From: Butyriboletus loyo
Lineage: Eukaryota; Basidiomycota; Agaricomycetes; Boletales; Boletaceae
Assembly: GCA_038093515.1 (NCBI GenBank)
Contig: JBBPSI010000039.1
Location: 99,321 to 163,320 of the forward strand
DNA: 64,000 nucleotides
Reading direction: 5' to 3'
Below, piece by piece: positions 11,759 to 22,237 of the stretch; the first letter of the stretch is position 1, and each line of letters starts with the position of its first letter. The translations under genes and the position numbers were made by a program. The notes below the pieces were generated by a model, which was not told the DNA's origin, searched no databases, and saw only the letters and a program-made list of their open reading frames with translations.

Positions 11759-13049
11759 CAGTGTCAATACCGACAGTGACCAGCAACGTCGGGAGCGGCC
11801 CGAGTCATCGAGCATGGTGGACTATATGCTACGCCTGTTGCCGTCCCGTCAGTACAAATAAAGTGTTGGGAAAGAAAGGGAGGGACAGTAGTTGGAAGGC
11901 GGAAGGAACGGGCGAAAGGAGGACCACAGATTAGCAGGAAGAGGTGGAGATATATGACTACTTCTCTCAGTCAGGGCCATTTTCACAGGTACCAGAGACC
12001 TTGGCGAGTGACATGCTACTGGCAGCTCCGTTTCCGTGGATCCGGATGATATTTCAACGCAGTGATGAGGTTCGTGTGGACGTCTGAGGACTCGTATCGC
12101 CGCAAAGTTCAAGAAAAAAGTGCGGTCTCGCCAGCCGCGCGCGCCGACGACCACGCAACAGTTCATTTATGTACAATAACACGCACTTTGGGCCATGTTC
12201 GAAGTTTTCGGTTAGAGTAGTATGGCACGGCCCATTAGTACGATTTGGAAGCGCCCCTGATCGGTTCCCGTGTCAGGGTCAAATTCTCTTTTCTAAGTTT
12301 TCTCAAAATTGATTGATAGCCGCATCACTGACACTTATAAGCCGAACTGAAGTTCGTTGGATAGCTTGGGCCTTCGTATCAGTCATGATTCTCTGGTATA
12401 TAGGTTGAACCAGGTCTGCTGATTTAGGAACGCGTCGCGTGAGGAATCCAACGAGTTGCTTGTGGTTGTTCCGAGACAATAACGTCACAATAATGATGGA
12501 GCACGCATTTGGAGACTGCTCATTTCGAAAATCGCAATAGAAACACAAGGACATCTCCTTCGCGTCGGGACTTGGACGACCCACAAGCAGAATCAATGTG
12601 ATTGGAATACATGAAGCATGAACGTCGGGCAATACAATCTTGCCTGCCCCAGCTATGATCGTGGCCGCGTCAGTAGAGTATGTCATAGACCTCGAGAGAT
12701 CGTACCTTTACCTCGCGGTCATTATAACGAGCTTTCTCGACCGGTTTCCTCCCACCTCGCATTTGGGTTGTGTCGAACACCTCTAGCAAAAATCTTGCTA
12801 GCAAAAGTGACAACGTAACGTCTCGCTTTTCAGCGCAGTTTCATCCATCGAACCAGTTCAGTACCCTTTCTAGCTTTCCCACTAAGGAGATGTCAGATTG
12901 ATTTGTGAATGAGAAGGTTAATGAATAGTGTAATCACCATCACTGTCTGGCCCATCACTACAATCATTGTCCCGTGTTTCTTCTGTTGAACTGCACGTTT
13001 GTTCTGTTGGAACATCGATTAAGAGTGGTCTCGTTCAGTATTATAGAAC
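11759..13049. other. Gap with no recognised gene
   Basis: About 1.3 kb. A minus-strand frame at 12303-12686 (127 codons) shows no recognisable motif and no good start context. Nothing firm seen. Confidence 0.5.
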
Positions 13050-13065
13050 TTACTTGGTACTCGTC

Positions 13066-13671
13066 TTAACAGAAGCCCATGCAGGTCTTTGATAGCTTGC
13101 AATCTCCCCTGGACGGTGTAATATAGAGGCCTGGGTACATCTTGCTGCCGTCAAACCTTCCTGTGACGTGGTTCCTGCCAAGTAGTGCTCTGATCTCGTC
13201 TTCCCTGGGCATTGTGCCATGCACTCTCGGGAACGTAGACCTCCACGGGGACGCGAGTACCAAGTTTCCAGGCCAACCTTTACCGAACTCGACATGGCTA
13301 GGCGCGTCTGTGGCCCATTGGTGCGAAGCGAACTCTGTCAGCCTATCTGGCATTGAATGCAGGCCAACGACCGACGTTCGGTCAAGTTGTGCGAGGGTTG
13401 GCTGCAATTTTCTGCTCTCCGCTTCGACCGTTGCCATATGCCGTACAGATTCAGATCCTTGCTGTCGACGTAGTACTCGTGCGAGCAGGACGGGATCGTG
13501 AGGGGGAAAAAGCCTTGGCACGGGCACTCCTTGAATTTTTTTTGTTTTTTTTAATTTATAATAATGGAGATCGGAAAATGAAAATGTGACGTCACCTATC
13601 ATGGGCTTGTATTCTTTTTCTGGGGATAGAGTATGTCCTTGGACACGATTGCTAGCGCTGGTCGACCACAC
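13066..13671 (-). pseudogene. Possible C-terminal fragment of a BAHD-type acyltransferase
   Basis: An open minus-strand frame whose second half reads FASHQWATDAPSHVEFGKGW, then VHGTMPREDEIRALLGR and a short tail. The arrangement recalls the SSW...DFGxG structural motif near the C-terminus of fungal BAHD acyltransferases (trichothecene acetyltransferase-like). The catalytic HxxxD half was not found in the flanking DNA, so this would be a fragment. The family link is weak and by eye only. Confidence 0.25.
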
Positions 13672-14519
13672 CGTAGTCCGTAATCCGCAGATAGCATTCC
13701 TACAGTAACATGGACATCCTCGTGCGAACGATTCTTGTAGCCCATCGCCATCTGTTATGCAAGCCCACCACGAGAACGGGACGAGATCATGTCCGACAGC
13801 TTCAAGCGGCGTTGATCGATGTCACAGAATCCACTGTCAGTGAGGCTCTCGGGATCTTGGACTCCGTGGCGAGCGAAATGCATCCAGTCCGTATCCTTCA
13901 TCACGACAAGTAGTACTTTCACCAGAAGGGTGGTTTGTGCTGAGGTATTCCAGTTCCACGCGCACAGCCGGAAGCTGAGATTGGCCATCTGAAGGTGGCT
14001 GAGGGATAACTAGAACACAAAGACCATCACTAGAGGTGGTGTTTTGGATGGCCGGCGGCACACGGAGCTCCCGAGAGTGGGAACGCAGCATGACGAGATG
14101 ACAAAATCGACCGAGTGCCATAAAGGCCGGCGGCGTAGTCAGGAAGTAAAGGCACCGGCCAGACCTAATGCGGCTGAGAGTTGCTGAAGTTGACGGGCAT
14201 GGGCTAGATACGCAGGAGCTGTGAAGCTGAAATAACTCCCCCATATAACCAAGCATCCCTCAAGCCACTGTTGCAAGTTCAGGGTGTCCCAAGTCGAGAT
14301 CTGTCGCTGTCCCTTCCCGGACCACATGAGATGATCATAACGGTGTGTAAGGGACAAACCTATCCACGCGAGTTGAAGGAGACTTGCGGCAACAGACTAT
14401 CCACGAAGAAACGAATGATACCCAAGAGAACGAGCGTGCGGAATCCATTGCTGTGATGCATGATATCGACCGGCCCAAGACTCGGCACAGTTATTCAGAC
14501 AGACGAAATCGTGCGGGTA
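13672..14519. other. Gap with no recognised gene
   Basis: About 0.85 kb. Minus-strand frames at 13755-13988, 13837-14256 and 14139-14357 overlap in different frames and may be decayed coding sequence. No domain named. Confidence 0.4.
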
Positions 14520-15290
14520 ACCATCAACTTCCCTGTGTCCTGAAATCGATCGTTCAAGTTCATTCGGCTCAAAAAGACATTGGAATCAATTTTCGACGAT
14601 GGTGGCCCCTTGAAACCGAAAATAATGATCAATTGCCCTGAGGTCATTCAATTCGCCAAGATGTAGAAAACGACCGAGAAAGGAGTTGGCAAGTCTACAT
14701 AACAGGCACCCGGACGTGGCAGGGGTGCTGGTGAATTGTAAAGCCTCCTCGTGCCTTGAAATCGATTACTCGAGGTCACTCAAACTGCCGAGGCAACTGA
14801 AACGAGTGCCAAGGGAGCTCGAGAGTGAGCGAGGTTGTTCGGAAGGTTTGATTTATCAGTATAACTTCCCTCTACCTTGAAATGGATTGCTCGAGGTTGC
14901 TCAGTCCGCCGAGGCGCTCGAAACGAGTACCGAGGGAGTTTGCGAGGCTCCTCAGATAGCCAGTTTTGCGAGGGTAACCCTAAGGGGTGAGCTCTACAGC
15001 CTCGCTGCGGATTGCGCAAGGTCACCAGTCCGCCGAGGCGCACGGCATGAGCGATAAAAGAGTTCGAAAGATTGTTCAGGTATCTGGCTGACCACTGTCA
15101 TGGGAGAACGCTACAGCTTCGCTGGATTGCTCGAGGTCACTTAGTTCGGCGAGGGGCGGGAACTACGACTGGACAGGGAATTGGCAAAATTGTTCAGATA
15201 GTGATTCAGAGGTTTGTTGGGGCGGTGAGTTGCACGGCTTCTATATGCCTGGTGATCTCGAGGTCATTGAAAAATTTCGATCAGGTCTGA
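14520..15290. repeat. Degenerate tandem repeat, about 120-bp period
   Basis: A diverged unit recurs near 14541, 14631, 14756, 14876, 15000, 15117 and 15238. Spacing is about 117-130 bases from the second copy on. Shared blocks are GGATTGCTCGAGGTCACT, then CCGCCGAGGCG, GAAACGAGTACCGAGGGAG and later GTTCAGATAG. In one plus-strand frame two neighbouring units translate as LLEVTQTAEATETSAKGARE and LLEVAQSAEALETSTEGVCE, a pattern of helical 40-residue repeats, but stops and frameshifts interrupt it. Most simply a relic of a repeat-protein gene; a non-coding minisatellite is the alternative. Confidence 0.6.
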
Positions 15291-15538
15291 TCGGTGTAGG
15301 GCATGCGTCTGTGGAAACTTCGTAGTACTTCTGGGATACGTTCGGAATATTGGGCTCAATTTTCCTACGTCGTGGTAAGCATACCGATTGTAGTGGACCT
15401 TTGAAAGCACCATTAGCAACGACTAGATCATGATTCATGTAACAATAGAAATCATCCAAACACATCAGTAAAACAGTTGCTGGTTCCCGAGTGTAGTCGA
15501 GTGCTAACCGTTTCACCAATGATTGGCATGGCAGAAAT

Positions 15539-16713
15539 TCAACTACTCTCCTGGGCTGGCGCAACGCCCGCCTTCGCTATCTGCCCAGCTTCACAGAACG
15601 TCTCCAGCGCCTTCCAAGCTGCGCCCGACCCAATACTCTCCCTCGCCAACCTAACCCCGTCCTTATAATCCGTCGCCACCCCAGCAACGACCAACAACGC
15701 CGACGCATTCATCAACACAAAATCCAACACGGGCGTCAACTCTTCCGGCATCTCTCCTCCCGACGTCAACAACCGCGTCAATGTCGCCGCATTCTCCGAC
15801 GCCTGTCCACCCGCCACCGCCGTGAGCGGGTGCGTGCTGAGCCCAAACTGCGCGGGGTGAAGCACGGTCTCGACGATCACCCCGTCGGGCGTGAGCGACC
15901 ATGCCCACGTCTCCCCCGCACAGCTGATCTCGTCGAGGCCTTCCGCCCCACACACCACCAACGCCCTCACGACGCCCCCGTCTCTCAACGATTTCGCAAA
16001 GGGGAGCCCTAGCTCGTGTTCGGCGACGCCGAGGACCATGCCACGGGGACGTGCGGGGTTGATGAGCGGTCCGAGGATGTTGAAGAGGGTGCGGAAGGGA
16101 AGAGATTTGCGGTAGGGTGCGATGAGGGCGAGGGCAGGGTGATAGTGGGGTGCAAGGATGAACGTAAAGGGAACGCGGGAGATGGGCATGGGCGTCCCTG
16201 CTGTCGGGGGAACGAAAAAACAGCCGAGCGATTGCAAGAGGTCGGCAGAGCCTGACGAGGACGTCGAGGCGCGACTGCCGTGCTAGAGGTGTATGAGTGT
16301 ACGATGAGCATCCGTGGGGAGGGGACTTGAACGCTTTTTTTCCGTACCTTGACTACTCGAGCGCCTGCGCCGGCGGCGACGATAGCAGCACTCGTGCTGA
16401 CGTTGAATGTATTGTGCCCATCTCCACCGGTCCCGACGATATCGACGACAAAGTCCTTGTCATCGTCCTCGATCGCTGCTTTGAGGGCCCGGGAACGGAG
16501 CACATCAGCAGCCACTGCGAGGTTTTCTTGGCGTTGCTCTATCCTTTGGATATGCGTCGCAGCAAGGAAGGCACCGATCTGCGTGGGCGAGACGACATCG
16601 GGTGTAAAGAGATGTTCGAGGGCGAGTTTGAGGTCGTCCGGGGTGAAATGCTCGGGCGTCTTGACGAGCTTTTCCAGTAGCGATTTGAACTTGTTGGACG
16701 TGTACTCCGTCAT
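15539..16713 (-). CDS. TRP4: Anthranilate phosphoribosyltransferase
   Basis: Second step of tryptophan synthesis: anthranilate plus PRPP gives phosphoribosylanthranilate, in the cytosol. Two exons, 16348-16713 and 15539-16282, joined by a 65-base intron give 369 residues, close to the fungal norm. The N-terminal helical domain is followed by the PRPP-binding loop GTGGDGHNTFNVST (about residues 94-107) and AAIVAAGAGARVVKHGSRA spanning the splice junction. Later come LGPLINPARP and EHELGLPFAKSLRDGG. ATG at 16713 gives MTEYTSNKFKSLLEKL. The gene lies 117 bases downstream of HIS1 on the same strand. Confidence 0.96.
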
Positions 16714-16830
16714 CGATGCAAAGCGTCTATGAATGGTCGAAGCAGGTGGCTCATACTCGAGACATACACGACGCCATCTGTGGTGCCAATCACAAGCGCG
16801 GCCTAGGGGCGCCCAGGGACGCCACCGCGA

Positions 16831-18114
16831 TCATACACGGCAATTGTTCAAACTGTAGATCAGGATATCCTCCGCCCCGATCGCCACCAACTCATCCATC
16901 ACCCTCGCAGAATTCTTTTTTTCTACCATCGCGCTCACATCCACCCAATCCGTATTATCCAACGGACTGATCGTCGGTGCCCTTCGTCCAGGTGCGATCC
17001 CAATCGCGCGCGGCAATGCCTCACGGGAGACGTTGAACGAACACACGACGTATTTCTCAGCGGCTACGACACCAGCGATGCGACTTGCGATCAAGTTGAT
17101 CAGTGGCGTGTGATCGGCACGCGAAGGCGTGGTGGATCTGATGAGGATAGCTTCAGTTTCAAGAAGCGTGGCGATGGCGTGCAGTCCCGCCGCACGCATA
17201 GTATCGCCCGACTCTGTTCAGCGTTTCAGTTATCCGCGTAGGACCAGAGATTTGTTCGGCGTTTACACGTACCCACGAGATCCACTAGACAGTAGAGATC
17301 GCCGTCAGCCCAATCGAACACGACCCATCCACCCCGTCCACTCACCAATCCCATCCGCCAGACCCAACGCACACGCTGCCTCCACACTCCCCCCAACATA
17401 CTGAATCCTCGTCCGCTGCTCCCCCGCCAACGCCAACCGATCGTCCAACTTACCAAAATACTCCCCCGCAAGCACCTCGAAACTCGTCACGACGCGTTTT
17501 CCGGCGAGATCTTCCACCGTCTTGATCGACCCCCGTTCGGGAACCTGGATTTGCAACGCACATTTTCCAAATGCGAGGCGTTGGACTTCGGTGACCTTGT
17601 CTTGCATTTTGGCTTCGAGGATGACGTCGTGACCGGTGATGCCGATATCGACGTTACCGTTCCCAACGAAGGAAGGGATGTCTGCTGCTGGGAGGAACAC
17701 ACTATGCACAGGCGGCCGGATGAGAAGTGGAGCATGACATGATAGTTTTCAATAATCCTCTGCGGTATAGTGTAGGCTTACAGTGCGATGGGGTGGTTCA
17801 TCACGAGACAAACGTCGAGACGATTCGATCGGCGGAACTGGATGTCCGCGCCTGTTAGATTCCATCAAAAAGATGTATATGTGATACATCTACGTCAAAC
17901 GCAGCGCACGCACCGGAAAGTAACTGCAAGCATCGCTCGTGCAGTCTACCTGTACACGGCGATCAGCATCTGTTTGGGTGACCAAAAAACACCGGGCTGG
18001 TCAGACGTTACCTTTTTTCGGGATGGCAAAAAGCAAGCGACCGTTGATCACTTCGACGTCTGACGGCGATCTTGAGACGATTCCAAATAGACTTGACTGT
18101 GAAAACTCACTCAT
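16831..18114 (-). CDS. HIS1: ATP phosphoribosyltransferase
   Basis: First step of histidine synthesis: ATP plus PRPP gives phosphoribosyl-ATP. Six exons close exactly to 319 residues: 18012-18114, 17914-17949, 17782-17851, 17346-17701, 17273-17284 and 16831-17213. The protein reads MSEFSQSSLFGIV..., LLFAIPKKGRLHERCLQLLSG, ADIQFRRSNRLD, VFLPAADIPSFVGNGNVDIGITG and the PRPP-loop region GLADGIVDLVESGDTMRAAGL. The C-terminal regulatory ACT-like part ends IYSLNNCRV, so it is the long, feedback-inhibited form by family knowledge. Exon 5 is only 12 bases and encodes the middle of IVDLVES. The neighbour TRP4 also consumes PRPP. Confidence 0.95.
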
Positions 18115-19864
18115 CCCGACAGGGTTCAAGTAGCCCTTGATGTGGTGTAGGACGAACAGTATTGTCACGCCGAGTCATCTGGCATATTCACGACCGCACA
18201 CATTTACCAAAAATGGGTCCCCGAAATGGCACACGTTCGAACCCGAACCCGAGTTCTTTGAATCAACGCTCAACGTGCACCTAGCTTTGCGGTAGATCAT
18301 GTCGATCACCGCAGTGTAGTACGAGTCCGTTCATCGTGCCCCACAGAAATGCAAAGCCATCCCTGGCTGGTCGTCACGGTAAAATTCAGACACTCGTTTA
18401 GGGAACGTGGCGGCTCCTATCCATGTCTGCGTCCGCTGGCTCACATTTCAAGGTGTCTCTCATTCCAGAGCCTGATGTCCACTAATGGGCCAAGATCCAA
18501 AGCACCTCCGCGCGGATCGATCTCACCGATCCCAACACATCAGCAGCTACGCGCTCCTTCGTTTGACTGCCATACATATCATGTCACCTCGTGCGTGAGC
18601 ACTTGAACGACGATATGATAAGCGGGACCGACCCCAATCGATGTGGTCGAGTAAAGCGGACAGATCAATGGGTTAGTCATTTCTCCAAGAGGGTGGCTCT
18701 GTCGAGTTTCGTGCGCAATTCGCTTGTCCAGTCAACACCGTCGACGAGTGTCGGTTGATCGCACCGGCATGGTAAGTAAAGTGTCCTTTCAGGTTTGGGG
18801 GGAATGGTGGATGTCTGCTTCTGGGAAGTAGAGACACGCCCTCGATCGCGCTAGGAGAAATTCCGGAGATGTCGTGCCGATGTCGGAGAAACACCGCAAT
18901 AGCAGTCACTGGAAGACGTAAGCAGCTAAGGAACAGGAAATACTCGACAGGAAGGGCTATGCCAGACGCAAGAACACGAGCGGGAACAGCAGCAATCGCT
19001 CGGTGGGGAAAGAGCCTTTGAGAAGTGTTGCAGCGAGAATACTCCGACGAGATGCGCTGCGCGCGAATTACGACTGAATGCCTCTGATCATGATGAACTG
19101 ACCATCATGGACGTGCCATCATACGAAGACCTGTCAAGCAGTGGAGTCTTAAGGAACGACAGCTAAAATCACGGACAACGGGGACAAATTACGTGCTCGT
19201 GCGTCCAGGTAGTGCCATCGAACGGTTCAGCCAGAGCCGGGTGACCCGACTACCGCGAGAACGTGATGGCATGTCTCAGGATCTAGTTTCTTCGGAGGTT
19301 CCTTACGCCAGAGAGATTGCATGACAAGCTGAGGGATAGAGATGCCACCAGAAATAGCGTCGCCCAGCGCGTTCTTGCATGTTTCATATTACAGGGGATC
19401 GGATCCAGGGTGGGCTCTCGGAAGCTAACTATCCGAGATCACTATTAGAGGCAATATTGGCAAGGAACGCCCACTTGAGAGCATGACAGCGAACGTGGCA
19501 CGGCGAATGTACTGAGAAGGCTATGCGGGCAGATGATGAAACAGCAGGACTCTGATGGCCGTGTGCTCCAGCGGGATAGCAGGGAAGTTTGATGGTCTCC
19601 TGAATCCTGTGGTTAGATTAGCTCTAGACTTATTTTTCACAGAGGTGCAAGGTACGAGGCAGAATTCAAGCTGTGCTTTCACCACGGAGAGTCTTCGGAA
19701 ATATGAATATGCGCATTTCCGAAAAAGGAAATTAGCTCGGAGTAATTGTGATATTCAACCTCCGACAGGCGTACGCGCACGCCGCAGACTCGAATGACGC
19801 GGCCAACAGCGACTCGATAGTACACGCCATCTCTGCGCGAACGAAGGTCGCTCTCATCCTAGAC
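18115..19864. other. Gap with decayed coding sequence
   Basis: About 1.75 kb between HIS1 and PRE7, which are divergent. Apart from the minus-strand relic listed at 19150-19400, frames are short and contradictory. The frame at 19748-19864 joins PRE7 in frame but begins with GTG and lacks conservation, so it is taken as 5' leader. Confidence 0.5.
19150..19400 (-). pseudogene. Relic with a Walker-A-like segment interrupted by a stop
   Basis: Minus-strand reading gives NALGDAISGGISIPQLVMQS, then KLDPETCHHVLAVVGSPGSG, then a TGA stop exactly where the P-loop lysine is expected, then T. Sequence downstream (EPFDGTTWTHEH) continues in another frame. It looks like a decayed P-loop NTPase gene. Family not assigned. 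Confidence 0.35.
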
Positions 19865-20906
19865 ATGGACTCGATCGCTCACCCAACCCAGAGACAGTTC
19901 AACCCTTACTCCGACAACGGCGGTACCATCCTCGCCATCGCTGGCGCTGACTTTACCGTCATCGCAGGCGACACGAGGCAGAGCGAAGGATACAGCATCC
20001 AGACACGATATGCCCCAAAGGTCTTTCGATTGTACGCAGAACTCTTCCCCTCATAGACCACGTCCGCTCACACCTCCGACAGGACCGATCGTGCTGTTCT
20101 CGCCGTGAATGGCTTTGCAGCAGACGGAAACATGTTTGTCAAGAAAGTAAAGCAGCGACTAGAAGTATGCATGCCATCCTGATCTTTTTCGTACCCTCAC
20201 CCATTTTTCTTTACAGTGGTACCGGCATGCCCATTCAAAAGATATGCCCATCCGTGCCATCGCACGATTGATTCAAACGATGCTCTATGCCCGACGATTC
20301 TTTCCCTATTACGTGTACAACATCCTAGGCGGCATCGAAGAAGACGGTCCGTCAAACATGTCCTTCCTCCCCTCCCATCTCATCTCATAAGGTCAGGCAC
20401 CGGTGCGGTCTACTCGTTCGATCCCGTCGGCTCGTACGAGCGGGAGGCATGTCGTGCAGCCGGCGCCGCACAGTCATTAGTACAACCATTCTTGGACAAT
20501 CAGGCATGTCAAGCCCCATTCTTTCTCATCCGCATCCTCGATGTGGGCCCGTCCACCATCCTGATTTTTGACGCCCACAATACTGCAGATCTACTTCAAG
20601 AACCAGCAACCAGCACCGGACACGTCGCATCCGGCACACTTGCCTCTTCCGACTGTTTTGTCGATAGTCATTGATTCGTTCACGGGCGCAACCGAGCGCC
20701 ACATTGAGGTGGGTATTCCTGATTCTTGTTATACCCCAGTGCTAATTCTGTCTCTCCAGGTCGGTGATGGCCTCGAAATGTATATCGTGCTCGCCAAGGA
20801 CCGCGGTGTGCAGGGCTTAGAGGGCATCCGAGGCGCACGGGAGCTCACGGTGACCGATGATGGCGAGCGTGTCTTTGTTGTTCAGAGAGATCTGAAAAAG
20901 GACTGA
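19865..20906 (+). CDS. PRE7: 20S proteasome subunit beta-6
   Basis: Non-catalytic beta-ring subunit (yeast Pre7, human PSMB1). Six exons close to 250 residues: 19865-20031, 20083-20164, 20217-20346, 20397-20503, 20589-20708 and 20760-20906. Diagnostic segments are [111 protein letters not shown] and [20 protein letters not shown]. The beta-propeptide is short and there is no catalytic Thr1, as expected. The intron after FLDNQ begins with GC (CAG|GCATGT at 20504), a GC-AG intron. Start ATG 19865 gives [15 protein letters not shown]. Confidence 0.95.
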
Positions 20907-21010
20907 AAAAGTCCACCATGCATTCTGTTTGGGCAATGAGCCGTCTCTGACTCTTGAAAATAGAAATTCTGCGAGAAATCACGAGCGTACATGTCAAGTA
21001 TAGATATTTT

Positions 21011-21050
21011 GATCTACTACTGCGGAGCTTGATCTACTACTGCGGAGCTT
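21011..21050. repeat. Exact 20-bp tandem duplication
   Basis: GATCTACTACTGCGGAGCTT occurs twice in a row without mismatch between PRE7 and ROT1. Confidence 0.95.
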
Positions 21051-21330
21051 GAGCTTCACTCTCGCAGCCCCAGCCGCAATCAAACAGCGGTCGATTTGGC
21101 TAGTCACCCTGCCAAGGACTGCAATGTACAGTGGGTACGAGTCTTCACGTTGCCGTAAAACAAAAAAAAAACGCGGAAAAAACCGTAGTTGGACAGAACC
21201 GCAATATGGTCTGAAAAACAAGGCAGCAAACAAAGACAAATACAGCAATCCCTTCTCATCACCGACGTCGTTGTTAGCGTCCGCCTCTCCGCCGTGCCAG
21301 CAACGCACCCCTTCCTTTCCCTCCGACATC

Positions 21331-22237
21331 ATGCAAGCTTGGCCGACATCCTGTCTATCTCTGACCTCTGCCTCGATGATCGTATTTTTTCTCTTTTCCG
21401 TCTTCTTCGCAACACCTGCACTCGGCCAGGCCATCGTCTACGACTCGGCACACAATGTGACGAACATCTTTGGTACTTGGTCTTCGGGAAGCCAAAACGT
21501 CATCACTGGCTCGGTCAGTCTTCTCGATAACCCACTTGTCTCCCATGTCGTTCACACGTACATTCCCAAAAGTCCTTTGCACAACCCGCCAACGAATCGT
21601 TCGTCTACCCATCCACAACTGGAATCTCATATTCATTGTGAGTTGATTCGTGGTGCTGAGAGTCGGAAGCTGAGATGGTGTGCATACAGCAGCTCGGATG
21701 GTTTCTATGAGGTCGCACGGTACCGGATGACAGGGAACGGTAGCCAACCCTCTTCTTTCCTTGCCTTGGACCGTCTACTCACTTCATCCACTTCCACCAG
21801 GCACCCAACCCAACTGCATTACCGGCGTCATGAACTGGTGTCACGGCAGCTACGAACTCGTCTCCAATGGCTCCCTCATCCTCGTTCCCTTGGGCGATGG
21901 CTACCAACAAATACAAGACCCCTGTGCCCCCGTCTCCAACTTTATCGAAAATTACAACGATACGGAACTCTACGTGCAGTGGAATATCTACCTGGATGCG
22001 GTGCGAGGGTATGCGCTACAGCTATATCAATTTGACGGGTCGCCGTTGGCGCCGCAGTGGCAGCTTTCATCGTCGCCGAATATGTTGCCGACACAGCTGT
22101 TGCGGAACGTGACATCGCCGACCAATAATGCGGCGGTCCTCATTGCGAACGCTGGCGAGCGCAGTTTGGGCGTGTCAGGGTTGACGGGTGTGTTTTCGCT
22201 CGTTGCGGGACTCGGAATCGCGTCGGTGCTACTCTGA
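21331..22237 (+). CDS. ROT1: ER chaperone Rot1
   Basis: Fungal ER membrane chaperone needed for protein folding and cell-wall beta-1,6-glucan synthesis in yeast. Four exons close to 244 residues: 21331-21513, 21573-21637, 21690-21739 and 21801-22237. An N-terminal signal (MQAWPTSCLSLTSASMIVFF to ALGQA) is followed by NIFGTWSSGSQNVITG, PANESFVYPSTTGISYSF, SSDGFYEVARYRMTGNGTQP, GVMNWCHGSYELVSNGSL and GYALQLYQFDGSPLAPQWQL. A C-terminal hydrophobic segment (VFSLVAGLGIASVLL) is the membrane anchor. This order matches the family, including the conserved cysteines around NCIT and MNWCHG. Confidence 0.93.
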
